Shown piece by piece: positions 41,684 to 49,612 of a stretch of 64,000 bases of DNA. Where the stretch lies: positions 1-64,000 of the forward strand of contig DAOUCA010000181.1 in NCBI GenBank assembly GCA_034432375.1, in the 5' to 3' direction. The notes beneath the pieces are model-generated. The model saw only the letters and a list, made by a program, of their open reading frames with translations. It had not been told where the DNA came from and did no database searches. How positions within the stretch are numbered: the stretch's first letter is position 1; every line of letters begins with the position of its first letter. Position numbers and translations under genes: made by a program. This stretch comes from JAHBVH01 sp034432375 (lineage in GTDB: Bacteria; Chloroflexota; Anaerolineae; Caldilineales; Caldilineaceae).

Positions 41684-41926
41684 TTATAGAATTTGATTGA
41701 GCAGTTCATCTTTGCTCATGTTCAATTCTGTGGCGATATCAGTCAAAATATGATTAAGGGTCCCAACGCGCAACGGAGAGTGATTGGGAATGGTAATATG
41801 ATGCTCGCCCTGTTTGGTGGTTCTTGCCAAACGCATGTGGCTACCTGTTTGTCGAACGAGTTCATAGCCAAAAGGTTTTAGTCGCTTAACGAACTCATCA
41901 CCGTCTAAATCGCGCGGGATTTTCAC
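41684..41926 (-). CDS. hicA: HicA-like toxin of a type II toxin-antitoxin pair
   Basis: An 80-residue HicA-family mRNA interferase. The family core is seen: DGDEFVKRLKPFGYELVRQT, then the active-site GSHMRL (catalytic His), and HHITIPNHSPLRVGTLNHIL. HicA toxins cleave mRNA in a ribosome-independent manner and are neutralised by HicB. The start is a GTG (41926) that overlaps the hicB stop by four bases (GTGA). The order is hicB-hicA, with the antitoxin first, opposite to the most common order but seen elsewhere. Confidence 0.85.
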   Translation of the reverse strand: MKIPRDLDGDEFVKRLKPFGYELVRQTGSHMRLARTTKQGEHHITIPNHSPLRVGTLNHILTDIATELNMSKDELLNQIL

Positions 41927-42129
41927 AGCGCAAATACCTCTTCGCGCACAAAGTGTAACCGAATTACCTGTGGACGCTCAGGTGGATCGAAGTGACATTC
42001 GACAGCATCTTTGATCATCAGTCGCAGTTCATCAAGCGAATCCGCCTCTGTGAAAATAGATGCCGTTAGTGCTCTCGCCTCGTAACCGCCTTCCGGTGAA
42101 TCTTCAATTAGAAAAATAATTTCATTCAT
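41923..42129 (-). CDS. hicB: HicB-like antitoxin
   Basis: A 68-residue protein with the HicB partial RNase-H fold: IIFLIEDSPEGGYEARALTA, followed by EADSLDELRLMIKDAVECHF and PQVIRLHFVREE. No C-terminal DNA-binding domain is present, so autoregulation by direct operator binding is unlikely, or needs a partner. The ATG at 42129 follows AGGAGA. Overlaps hicA by four bases. The pair sits inside the N-methyl-amine locus, probably as an inserted module. Confidence 0.8.
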   Translation of the reverse strand: MNEIIFLIEDSPEGGYEARALTASIFTEADSLDELRLMIKDAVECHFDPPERPQVIRLHFVREEVFAL

Positions 42130-42174
42130 CAATCTGATCTCCTATTCCCGCATAGCCCTACACACGCCTCTATT

Positions 42175-43578
42175 TTACCACACCGAATAAATATCGCGTG
42201 CCTGTGTTTCAATCCGCTGTTCACTGGGTTGTTGCCCATGAGACCGTTGTGAAGGGTAAACGGTGAATTGCGAATTGCGAATTGCGAATTGCGAAGGGTG
42301 CTGGGATGGCTGCTGCTCGTGCTTGGCATGATGGCGCACCGCTGTCTCGTGGATCGGCACGAGGGTACCATGTTCGCCGGAGAAACCGTGGCTGGCTTGG
42401 CCTTGAAAGCGGTTGTGGGTAAATAACTCAATGTTGTGGCGCGTCTGTCGGTATTGGGCGAGGTCGGCCAGGATCTCGCCGATGACGCTGCCGAATTTGA
42501 AGCCGTGACCAGAGCAAGCTGAGGCGTAGCTGACTTGTGGATACTCGGGGTGCAGGTCGATTAGGAAGTGGCCATCGGGTGCGTTGGTGAACATACACGA
42601 TTTGAGCGTCAGCAGCGGGCCGCCGGCGTTGGGGAAGTAGCGGGCGACGCAGTCACGCAAGATCGTTTCATCCAACTCCATTACCTCGCGGCGCAACGCA
42701 TCGGGGTGGCCGCGCTCCTCCAAATGATGGTATTTGCCGATTTTAAAGCCAGGCACACCATGAACTGGGAAGCCATAATAGCGACCTTCGTCGACTAACA
42801 AGTTGAAAACGGGAAACGTCTCCTTCGTGAAATATTCGGGTCGTTCTGGTTGAAACCAGGCCAACACCTGGAGTTCCGGCACCGCCAAGCCGCGCAAAAA
42901 GCCGAGCATCTCATCGTTCCACGCGCCGGCTGTGATGACCAGCGAATCGGCCTCATAGATTGCCTTTTCGGTGTAGACGCGCACCCCTTCGCCGCCAGGT
43001 AGCGCTTCCCAATGGGTCACCCCTTCACGGCCATGTAACTCTGCCCCTTGTTTGAGGGCTTCAAAGCAGTAGGAGACGACACAGCCTTCTGGCGTCAGAA
43101 AGCCACCATCGGGCTGGTAGAGCGCCATGATGTCATGGGGCAGTTGATAGCCAGGATAGCGCCGTGCCAATTCGAGACCGGTTAACACTTCGTGGTCCAG
43201 TTCGTATTCCATCGCCGAACGCAGCGCGCCCTTGAAGACCCAGCTATCCGCCGGGCCAATGTCGAGCGAGCCGGTGGTATAAAGCAGCTTTTGATTGGCC
43301 TCGCGCTCGATTTCGTACCAGAGTTCATAGGCACGCTTGAGCAGCATGACATAGGAGGGGTGTTCGTAGTAGGGCATACGGATGATGCGCGTATAGCCCT
43401 GATAGGAGCCCTGGTCGTGGGGGATATCAAACTTTTCCAGCCCAAGCACCCGCTTGCCGCGGCGGGCGAGATAATAGGCCGCCGCGCTGCCCATGGTGCC
43501 CAAGCCGACGACAATCGTGTTGAAGCGGTTGGGGTGCGTGCTGCGTGCTGTGTGTTGCGTGTTACGTGATGGATTCAT
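42175..43578 (-). CDS. Monomeric sarcosine oxidase / N-methyltryptophan oxidase-like enzyme
   Basis: A 467-residue flavoprotein of the MSOX/SolA family. The Rossmann motif is IVVGLGTMGSAAAYYLA. The covalent FAD cysteine is in LKSCMFTNAPDGHFLIDLHP, and the terminal FAD site CSGHGFKFGS matches MSOX. It would oxidise sarcosine or another N-methyl amino acid to the amine plus formaldehyde and H2O2. The core ends at about residue 395; the last 65 or so residues are encoded partly by GAATTGCG repeats (42263-42297) and look non-native. The first 17 residues derive from a CGTGCTG-rich tract, so the true start may be later. It overlaps the decayed membrane-protein gene upstream by four bases (ATGA). 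Confidence 0.85.
   Translation of the reverse strand: MNPSRNTQHTARSTHPNRFNTIVVGLGTMGSAAAYYLARRGKRVLGLEKFDIPHDQGSYQGYTRIIRMPYYEHPSYVMLLKRAYELWYEIEREANQKLLYTTGSLDIGPADSWVFKGALRSAMEYELDHEVLTGLELARRYPGYQLPHDIMALYQPDGGFLTPEGCVVSYCFEALKQGAELHGREGVTHWEALPGGEGVRVYTEKAIYEADSLVITAGAWNDEMLGFLRGLAVPELQVLAWFQPERPEYFTKETFPVFNLLVDEGRYYGFPVHGVPGFKIGKYHHLEERGHPDALRREVMELDETILRDCVARYFPNAGGPLLTLKSCMFTNAPDGHFLIDLHPEYPQVSYASACSGHGFKFGSVIGEILADLAQYRQTRHNIELFTHNRFQGQASHGFSGEHGTLVPIHETAVRHHAKHEQQPSQHPSQFAIRNSQFTVYPSQRSHGQQPSEQRIETQARDIYSVW
42263..42297. repeat. 8-bp tandem repeat GAATTGCG inside a coding sequence
   Basis: Four copies of GAATTGCG lie in the 3' part of the sarcosine-oxidase-like gene, encoding an RNSQFAIRN-type tail not expected in the family. 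A dispersed simple repeat has probably extended the reading frame. Confidence 0.75.
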
Positions 43579-43888
43579 GAGTGACTGTTCGTTACGTTGA
43601 TTGGTTTAAGCCGCTTTGAGCGTCGGAGCGCAGTATAGATAGGTGCAACGACGAAGCCAAAGAAGGCAATAGCGGCGAAGACAAAAAAGGGTAAGCCGGA
43701 TTGAGCCAGAACAAAAATGCGAAGATCGCCCTGCCAGCAACCATCAGCAACGCGAATTTGTCAATGGTTCGGTGCCAAAGAACCCAATTGAGTGCGCGTA
43801 ATGCCATTACAAAACCGATGGCAAACAGGTGTGACCAGGGTTCAGCGGTGAATAGGATGACTAGCACAAACGCTGCCGAGAAGAAGAA
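43575..43888 (-). pseudogene. Membrane-protein gene with a 1-base frameshift
   Basis: Read on the minus strand from 43888, the frame gives a hydrophobic protein (FVLVILFTAEPWSHLFAIGF, then RAIFAFLFWLNPAYPF). At a run of six A (plus strand 43683-43688) the natural continuation is in another frame: FVFAAIAFFGFVVAPIYTAL, then RRSKRLKPI and a stop that overlaps the sarcosine-oxidase start as ATGA. Without the shift, the frame ends in a Ser/Leu-rich tail. The coupling with the next gene argues that the second frame was the functional one. A 5' truncation is also likely, since a TGA lies at once upstream. Could be a real mutation or a homopolymer sequencing error. Family not recognised. Confidence 0.65.
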
Positions 43889-43930
43889 TCAATCTTGAAA
43901 TGTAGTGGAGGGTTTGTAGCTCATTAGCAG

Positions 43931-44757
43931 TTATACATCTGGATCGATACCGAGCGCGCGTAGTTTTTCTGCCATGCGATTGGCGCGTTGCGTTTCTCGG
44001 TCAGCGCGTTGTGTTTCATGCTCTGCACGTTGTGTTTCTTGCTCTGCACGTTGTGTTTCTTGCTCTGCACGTTCTTCAGACGTTTGCAGAATTTTGCCGT
44101 CGGCATCCCACCACCGTAACCAAGGCAATGATTGATTAATGTATTCACCGCGCCATATACCCAATTCAAGATTTAATGCCGGAATCGGAAAGTGTTTCCG
44201 TTCATTTGGCGCCACAGGCTGATATCGCCCATCAACCAGATGGTAAACATCGACCAATCCATTTTTGACATCATAAATGGCATAAAACGGTGCGCGGACA
44301 GCTCTCTCATATATCCAGAATTTACCGATTTTAGGTGTTCGATCCCGTTCCCCACCATCAGTTGCCAAAATAAATTCAATTACAATTAGTGGCGCGATAG
44401 CCTCTTTCCAAAGAACATAAGATCGGCGTACCTCACCGTCCAATAATGGTGGTACATCGGGGACATAGAACCAATCCGGTGTGGTGGCCCCATCTTTGAA
44501 AGGTTCGGTGAGTTGCCAGTAAATTCCTGAATCCTGCCCAATCGCAAACTGGCCGTCTGGATGAATCTTGCGCAGCCAGGTAGGATCGAGTCAGTTAACA
44601 GCAAGCTTTGTGGGTGCTCCTGAAAATTTTTCACGAAAGTGCCATCCTCGTAGGGGAGTTCTGTGTGATCCGGTACATGGCCAAATGGAGGATCATCACT
44701 TGGATGTGATAGTGTATTTTTATTATCTGCAATTGGTTTGGCTAGCATTTCTGACAT
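43931..44757 (-). pseudogene. Uma2-family protein gene split by a frameshift
   Basis: Two overlapping frames together make one Uma2 (DUF820) protein, a PD-(D/E)xK endonuclease-fold family. The N-terminal part (44757 to about 44580) starts MSEMLAKPIAD with a good ribosome site (GGAGATAG) and runs to LLTDSILP. The continuation WLRKIHPDGQFAIGQDSGIY then lies in a frame shifted by one base and continues through DGATTPDWFYVPDVPP to the C-terminus. The shift is at about 44578-44580, where one base is missing. The C-terminal third is a coiled-coil of a repeated (RAEQETQ)-type heptad encoded by 21-bp tandem repeats (about 43990-44070). Typical Uma2 proteins with this tail are common in Chloroflexota and cyanobacteria; function is unknown. 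Confidence 0.75.
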
Positions 44758-44765
44758 ACTATCTC

Positions 44766-46040
44766 CTATTTTTTCACCCGAGCCAGCTCATCGCTCGCCT
44801 TCGCGCGCATACGTGAACCATTCGGATCAAAAAACGGTGTCGCGGCAATGATTGCTGGTATCGGGCGCCCGGCATTCATCACCACTACTTTGCTGCCGGG
44901 CCAGGCGTGGGTAGTGCGTAGATAGGCAAGTGCCAACGTTTTGCCGACGCTGTAGCCGATAGCACTTGATGTGACACGCCCAATCCCGTTGCCGGGGCTG
45001 ATTGTCTCGACTGCTTCTTCGGCTTCGGGGCCACTCTTCTTTTTGCGTTTGCCGGTCGCGACATCGCCGACGCTGTAGATGGCGTCGCCTGCGCCAACGG
45101 CGACTTTGCTGTCGAGATGGAGACCCACCCAGCGTTCATCAATGCCCTGCTCTTGAATGCGCAACAGCGCGTCGCGTCCGATAAAATCGCGCTTATCAAA
45201 ACGGATCCAGCGGTCCGTGCCTAATTGAAAAGGGTTGATCTCTTCATTGATATCGGGACCATAAAGGGGCAGCGCCTTCTCAATGCGTAAACTTTGCATG
45301 GCGAGAACCCCGTACGGTTGCAGCCCAAAGGCTTTGCCCTCCCGCAACAGATACTCCCACAGCGCGCCGGCCTCTTCGGCCGGGCAGTAGAGTTCGTAAC
45401 CGAGTTCGCCGGTGTAGCCGCTGCGCGAAAGGAGCAGTTCGGTGTCGTTGATCACCGCGGGGGAGAAGCGAAAGAAGCGCAATGTGTTGAGGTCGACGCC
45501 ACCGGTGATGGTGCGTAAAAATTCGCGTGAACGCGGCCCCTGTACAACTGCCAGCGCAACGGACGCCGAAATATCGGTGCTGTATGCGCTGGCGCCGTGG
45601 CACTGCTCACGAATCCATTGCACCACCCGTTTGCGTGGCCCAGAGCTGGTGACCATCATAAAGTGTTCGTCGTTAAATTTGTAGATGGTCAGGTCGTCGA
45701 CAATGCCGCCCGCCTCGTTGCAGAGACTTGTGTAGCGTACCTGTCCCGGCTCCATATCGCAGATCTCATTGACGACGAGGCGATTGAGCAGCCGCTCTGC
45801 ACCCGGCCCCTTGATGTCGACCTCGCCCATCGACGAGATGTCCTGCAGACCAACGTTGGTGCGCGTGGTAATATGTTCATTCTCGCCAGAGGTGTAGGCG
45901 TCGGGAAACAGGTAATCGCCGCCGCCTTTGACCAGTTGGCCGGCGTGGCGCAGGTGGTAATCATAGAAAGGGCTACGTCTTTCAGCCATTGTGTCGAGAC
46001 TCCTAATCGGGGTGCCACTTAAAGCTGGCGCAATCTCCAT
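44766..46040 (-). CDS. GcvT-like aminomethyltransferase (DMGDH C-terminal type)
   Basis: A 424-residue folate-binding protein of the GCV_T family, similar to the C-terminal half of dimethylglycine dehydrogenases. The GCV_T domain covers about 20-270 (GLQDISSMGEVDIKGPGAER; YTSLCNEAGGIVDDLTIY; SRSGYTGELGYELYCPAEE), and the GCV_T C-terminal domain about 295-415 (RVTSSAIGYSVGKTLALAYL). It would accept one-carbon units onto tetrahydrofolate. A Lys-rich insertion (KRKKKSGPEAEE) precedes the second domain. The ATG at 46040 gives an extra 17 residues; an internal ATG at 45989 is preceded by TTAGGAG and begins MAERRSPFYDYH, and I consider it at least as likely. Eight bases separate its stop from the Uma2 start downstream. 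Confidence 0.85.
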   Translation of the reverse strand: MEIAPALSGTPIRSLDTMAERRSPFYDYHLRHAGQLVKGGGDYLFPDAYTSGENEHITTRTNVGLQDISSMGEVDIKGPGAERLLNRLVVNEICDMEPGQVRYTSLCNEAGGIVDDLTIYKFNDEHFMMVTSSGPRKRVVQWIREQCHGASAYSTDISASVALAVVQGPRSREFLRTITGGVDLNTLRFFRFSPAVINDTELLLSRSGYTGELGYELYCPAEEAGALWEYLLREGKAFGLQPYGVLAMQSLRIEKALPLYGPDINEEINPFQLGTDRWIRFDKRDFIGRDALLRIQEQGIDERWVGLHLDSKVAVGAGDAIYSVGDVATGKRKKKSGPEAEEAVETISPGNGIGRVTSSAIGYSVGKTLALAYLRTTHAWPGSKVVVMNAGRPIPAIIAATPFFDPNGSRMRAKASDELARVKK

Positions 46041-46083
46041 CTGTTTGCTCTCTAGAAGATTGTGCCCGCTTTAAAAAATGTGT

Positions 46084-46268
46084 CTATAAATTTTGTGTCT
46101 GGCGGATGCCGACTTGCTTGAACCCAATGGCGTCGAACAGTGCATGCAATCGAATTGCTCATTCTGCATGTGCGCCGGTTGTCGGTCGCCAAAACCCGTT
46201 CTCTGCATCAACGCACATAGGTCCAACCAATCCATACCAGCTGTATCGTCCGTAAGTGTCCACTGCAT
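46084..46268 (-). pseudogene. Remnant of a GNAT acetyltransferase (internal deletion)
   Basis: The minus strand begins with a GNAT-like start (MQWTLTDDTAGMDWLDLC, then ALMQRTGFGDRQP) and, in another frame about 20 codons later, ends with LHALFDAIGFKQVGIRQTQN and a stop, the kind of C-terminus found in such acetyltransferases. The central catalytic motif is missing. I read this as a gene that lost its middle. Evidence is pattern recognition only. Confidence 0.45.
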
Positions 46269-46282
46269 GGAAATGCGTGATC

Positions 46283-46432
46283 CTATGCTGATTTGCGCTG
46301 ATTCTGTTCCTCTAATTGACGCCTGAGTTCGGCAATTTCCCGTTCCAACTGTTCGGCCTTTGATTCCGCTTGTTGGCGGCGTTCGGCTTCGGCTTCAGCC
46401 CGTTCGGCGGCCTCTTCACTTGAGGGGATTAC
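46283..46432 (-). pseudogene. Orphan C-terminal coiled-coil tail of an Uma2-type protein
   Basis: A 49-codon minus-strand frame reads SSEEAAERAEAEAERRQQAE, then SKAEQLEREIAELRRQLEEQ and ends NQRKSA-stop. This is the Glu/Arg/Ala coiled-coil tail seen on Uma2 proteins, without the domain that should precede it. It follows the MttB-like gene by seven bases and an in-frame TAG lies directly upstream, so it is a remnant rather than a gene. Confidence 0.55.
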
Positions 46433-46438
46433 CTACCG

Positions 46439-48010
46439 TCAAAATCCTAACGCACGCTTACGGCTGCTGATGAACTTTTGTAACTCCCGCTCCAAGCCCT
46501 CATCCAACGCCGGCGCTTCATACTCTGCCAGCAATTGCTTCCAACGCGCATTGGCCCGCTGGTTAGTATCCAGCCCACCGTTGATCTCCCACTGCTCCGC
46601 CGAGTTATAGTCAAAGATCTCCGAGCGGTAGAAGGCGTTGCGGAAGTGGCGCATGGTATGTTGCGTGCCGAGGAAGTGGCCGCCGGGGGGCACCTCTTGC
46701 AGTGCGTCAAAGGCAAAATTCTCTTCAGAAAGATCCAGTCCCTTCGCCCAGACATGATACATGCCGAGCAGATCCCAGTCAATCACAAATTTCTCATACC
46801 CAGCAGTCAGCCCATTCTCCAGCCAACCGGCCGCATGGAGCACAAAATTGACCTGTGCCATCACCGCCGGCAACATCACCTGGATCGATTCGTAACCGGC
46901 CTGCGCGTCGCTGATCTTGGAGCTGGAAAAGGTGCCGCCGCTGCGGAAGGGCAGCTTGTAAAATTCCGCCATCTGCTTGCCGGCAAAGAGCGCCTGTTGA
47001 CTCTCTGGCGAGCCAAAAACCGGCGCACCACTTTGCAGGTCGATATTGGTCATAAAAGAGCCGTAGATCACGGGCATTCCGGGGCTGATCATCTGTGTGA
47101 GCACAATGCCGGCCAGTGCTTCGGCATTTTGCAACGCCAAGGTGGCCGCCACGCTTACCGGTGACATCGCGCCACTCATGAGGAAGGGGGTGATCAACAG
47201 CGCCTGTCTCGCCTTCGCATAGACAAGAATGTCGCCTAACATGCGATCATCATAGCGGCGCGGGCTGCTGACATTGATCAGCGAGAGCAGCCCGGTCGTT
47301 TCGCGAATTTTGTCGGCACCAAAGACGATCTCAGCGATCTTCACGCTATCTTCGGCATTGACCGGATCGGTGACCGAACCCATAAATGCCTTATCGCTAT
47401 ATTTAATATGGGCTAGCAGCATGTCGAGATGGCGCGTCGGCACCGGTTCATCGGTCGGTTCGACAACAGTGCCGCCCGAGTGATGGAGGTAGGGGCACAT
47501 ATAGGTGAGCTTGACAAAGTTGTGAAAATCTTCGAGCACGGCCTCACGTCGCCCGCGATCGAGATCAATCACAAAGGGAGGGCCATAGACGGGCGCGAAG
47601 ACGGCCTGCGTGCCACCGATGGTGACATTGTTGGCTGGATTGCGCGCCAATTGGGTAAATTTGCTGGGGGCCATTGCGATATACTTAAGCACCAAGGCCT
47701 CGTCTAGAAAGACGGTATCGCCGACAACCTTAGCCCCATGTGCTTTGAAGATCGTGCGCACTTCCTCATCGTACATATCGATGCCCAGGTCACGCAAAAT
47801 ACGCATGGATTCGTCATGAATACGTTGTACCCCACCGCTGTTGAGCAGATTGTAACGCGGCACTTGATAGTCGATCTGTTGCATGGGCGGGCGCACTGTA
47901 GCCGCTTGTTGGCGGGCACGTCGTTCGGTGCGCCGTGCCGTTGTGCCGGTTGTCGTGTTTGGGGCTGCGGTGGATTGAACGTTGGCTGGCAAAGAGTCAG
48001 AAGTTGCCAT
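46439..48010 (-). CDS. MttB-superfamily methyltransferase (non-pyrrolysine)
   Basis: A 523-residue member of the trimethylamine methyltransferase (MttB) superfamily. The whole frame is open without an internal TAG, so it is a non-pyrrolysine member, like the glycine betaine methyltransferase MtgB. Recognisable blocks are RYNLLNSGGVQRIHDESMRI near the N-terminus, GGTQAVFAPVYGPPFVIDL, and GGTFSSSKISDAQAGYESIQ in the C-terminal third. Such proteins transfer a methyl group from a quaternary amine to a corrinoid protein. No corrinoid protein or corrinoid-folate methyltransferase gene is in the window. The neighbours (GcvT-like, sarcosine oxidase-like, DMGDH-like) suggest a glycine-betaine-type substrate. 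The first 50 residues are a low-complexity Thr/Ala/Arg leader. Confidence 0.85.
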   Translation of the reverse strand: MATSDSLPANVQSTAAPNTTTGTTARRTERRARQQAATVRPPMQQIDYQVPRYNLLNSGGVQRIHDESMRILRDLGIDMYDEEVRTIFKAHGAKVVGDTVFLDEALVLKYIAMAPSKFTQLARNPANNVTIGGTQAVFAPVYGPPFVIDLDRGRREAVLEDFHNFVKLTYMCPYLHHSGGTVVEPTDEPVPTRHLDMLLAHIKYSDKAFMGSVTDPVNAEDSVKIAEIVFGADKIRETTGLLSLINVSSPRRYDDRMLGDILVYAKARQALLITPFLMSGAMSPVSVAATLALQNAEALAGIVLTQMISPGMPVIYGSFMTNIDLQSGAPVFGSPESQQALFAGKQMAEFYKLPFRSGGTFSSSKISDAQAGYESIQVMLPAVMAQVNFVLHAAGWLENGLTAGYEKFVIDWDLLGMYHVWAKGLDLSEENFAFDALQEVPPGGHFLGTQHTMRHFRNAFYRSEIFDYNSAEQWEINGGLDTNQRANARWKQLLAEYEAPALDEGLERELQKFISSRKRALGF

Positions 48011-48336
48011 GAATGATCTCCAAATTGAGTAGGGAAAGACGCTATGATAGCGGTTTGCATAATATGCGAATCACATTGCGAAGTCAAGGCGCACTTAGGG
48101 TGCATTTCACTTTGGGGGCAACCATTAGAAATGGCCACCTCAGTGGCTGGAAGCTAGCCGCTGAGTATAAGAGCGGGTTTTAACCCTGCTGCTCTAATTT
48201 GACAATCGGCATGATCTTCGGTACCCTTGCTGAGTAGGTTCAAAAATTAAACCGCCGATACAAAATGACGCTACAAAATGAAGTATACCGGCGAGCGCCA
48301 AGAAGTAACACTTTTTGCAGGAGTATTGGGTTACTT

Positions 48337-48453
48337 TAGGCCATCCCGCAGAAATAATTATCCACGAAGCGCACGAAGACACACCAAGAAAAGACAAAGC
48401 TTCGTGAAACTTCGTGAAACTTCGTGGATAGTTTAAATTTTGGCTTGGCCTTA
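48337..48453. repeat. CTTCGTG-type palindromic repeat (117 bp, complete)
   Basis: Starts TAGGCCATCCCGCAGAAATA, ends TTTTGGCTTGGCCTTA. Inner arms ATTATCCACGAAGCGCACGA and CTTCGTGGATAGTTTAAA. Nearly identical to the copy at 49710, differing by one extra CTTCGTGAAA unit. Confidence 0.85.
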
Positions 48454-48845
48454 CTTCTCGTGCTGCTCGTGAGTATAGCAGTGCGTAAATCAACATGATT
48501 GGTTATGAGTTAACCATTTATCATGAGTTTACCATTGATCGAGTAGTTTTGCATTGGTTGGGATCCAACCTTTGCGTGCTGATCCATGCTCGACAGGATA
48601 ATATTGGTAAGCTGTCGCAGTAATTACCATCTGTCATCTTGGCGAATTGTGACGCGGTGTGTAAGCGTTAGATTGGAACAATGAGGTTCCCCAAACAGAT
48701 CAGTTGTTAGATCGTTTGTGAAAACAGAACAAGCGATTGTCACGTTCGATGACGGTTTGGCTTAGGTTATACGGGTCAACTGATTTGGCGCAGGTTTTCT
48801 GCCGATCATGCTGACAATAGTATTCTATCTTTATAGGATTTTGTT

Positions 48846-48888
48846 AAGGCCCGATGCTCGGTTTGCCAACCGAGGAAGGGTCTTTTTT
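48846..48888 (+). terminator. Rho-independent terminator without an obvious upstream gene
   Basis: AAGGCCC (48846-48852) pairs with GGGTCTT, and CTCGGTT (48857-48863) pairs with AACCGAG (48868-48874), with a short bulge between the two parts. A run of six T follows. All features are oriented on the plus strand. The nearest plus-strand gene upstream is far away, so it ends either a small RNA or an attenuated leader of the pentapeptide-repeat gene. Confidence 0.7.
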
Positions 48889-48991
48889 ATTTGTGTCATG
48901 TGGTGCTTGAGAACCACCTCGTGAGAACCACCTCGTGAGAACCACCAACAAGCTTGACGAAATTAACATTGGCAAAGGAGAGTCGGTTATA

Positions 48992-49612
48992 TTGAATAGA
49001 GAATCACAGAAGATAGATCGAAAGTCTCAAGAGAGTAGCAAGCGCGCGGAGAAGGCACGGGAAGATCATGCGCACCATCGATTGGCACGGCGGCCTATGC
49101 AGCCAAGAGCGGCACAAAAGGCCCACCGTGACCAAATCACGGCGCAGGAGCAGAAGACGCCTTTAGACGAGGAGCGCTTGGTCGATGACTTATCCCAGGG
49201 TGATTTCCGCGAGGTCGTATGGGCTGGCGTCATCTTGAATGGGTATGATGCATCGGGTGCTGACTTTAGCGCCGCAACGTTGACTGATTTCTGCGCGCTT
49301 GGTGCAAATCTCACGAATGTGCAGTTTGAAGAGGCGCAGTTGCCAAATGCAGCCCTTTGCGGCTCCAATCTAACCGCGGCTAATTTACGCAATGCAGACC
49401 TGCGCAATACCAATTTAACTTGGTGTAATTTACGTGGTGCCAACCTCTTTGCGGTGGATTTGCGCTCTGCTAATTTGGCATGGGCCGATTTGCGTGAGGC
49501 CGATTTGCAACAAGCCAATCTCAAAGGGGCCTACTATAACTTCCGTACGCAATGGCCCGCCGATTTTGATCCAATGGCTCACCAGATGGTTTGTTTGGCC
49601 GAATCGCGCTAG
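48992..49612 (+). CDS. Pentapeptide-repeat protein
   Basis: A 206-residue protein. The N-terminal 75 residues are highly charged (Lys/Arg/Glu/Gln-rich, probably helical), and about 85-195 is a run of A(D/N)LxX-type pentapeptides: GANLTNVQFEEAQLPNAALC, then ANLRNADLRNTNL and WADLREADLQQANLKGAYY. Pentapeptide proteins form a right-handed quadrilateral beta-helix; some mimic DNA and protect gyrase, but most have no known function. A TTG at 48992, after AAAGGAG (48974-48980), is my preferred start; the frame extends back to a GTG at 48935 that has no ribosome site. It follows an orphan terminator, so attenuation may control it. Confidence 0.75.
   Translation: MNRESQKIDRKSQESSKRAEKAREDHAHHRLARRPMQPRAAQKAHRDQITAQEQKTPLDEERLVDDLSQGDFREVVWAGVILNGYDASGADFSAATLTDFCALGANLTNVQFEEAQLPNAALCGSNLTAANLRNADLRNTNLTWCNLRGANLFAVDLRSANLAWADLREADLQQANLKGAYYNFRTQWPADFDPMAHQMVCLAESR

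Larger units (their letters stand above)
48011..48991. other. 980-bp intergenic region with a repeat and an orphan terminator
   Basis: Between the minus-strand methyltransferase gene and the plus-strand pentapeptide gene no reading frame is convincing. The region holds a CTTCGTG-type repeat (48337-48453) and a strong plus-strand terminator (48846-48888) with no plus-strand gene before it. About 2.7 copies of a 14-bp repeat (GAGAACCACCTCGT) lie at about 48908-48945. The 300 bases before the terminator may encode a small RNA or leader. Confidence 0.5.

Noticed and set aside
46093..46326. Cys-rich plus-strand frame of 77 codons
   Set aside because: The opposite strand shows recognisable remnants of a GNAT gene, and the Cys richness is a shadow effect.
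46439..48010. Pyrrolysine-containing trimethylamine methyltransferase
   Set aside because: The frame has no internal TAG, so it belongs to the non-pyrrolysine branch; trimethylamine as substrate is not supported.
48194..48496. 100-codon minus-strand frame overlapping the palindromic repeat
   Set aside because: Much of it is translation of the repeat; no ribosome-binding site or protein-like pattern.
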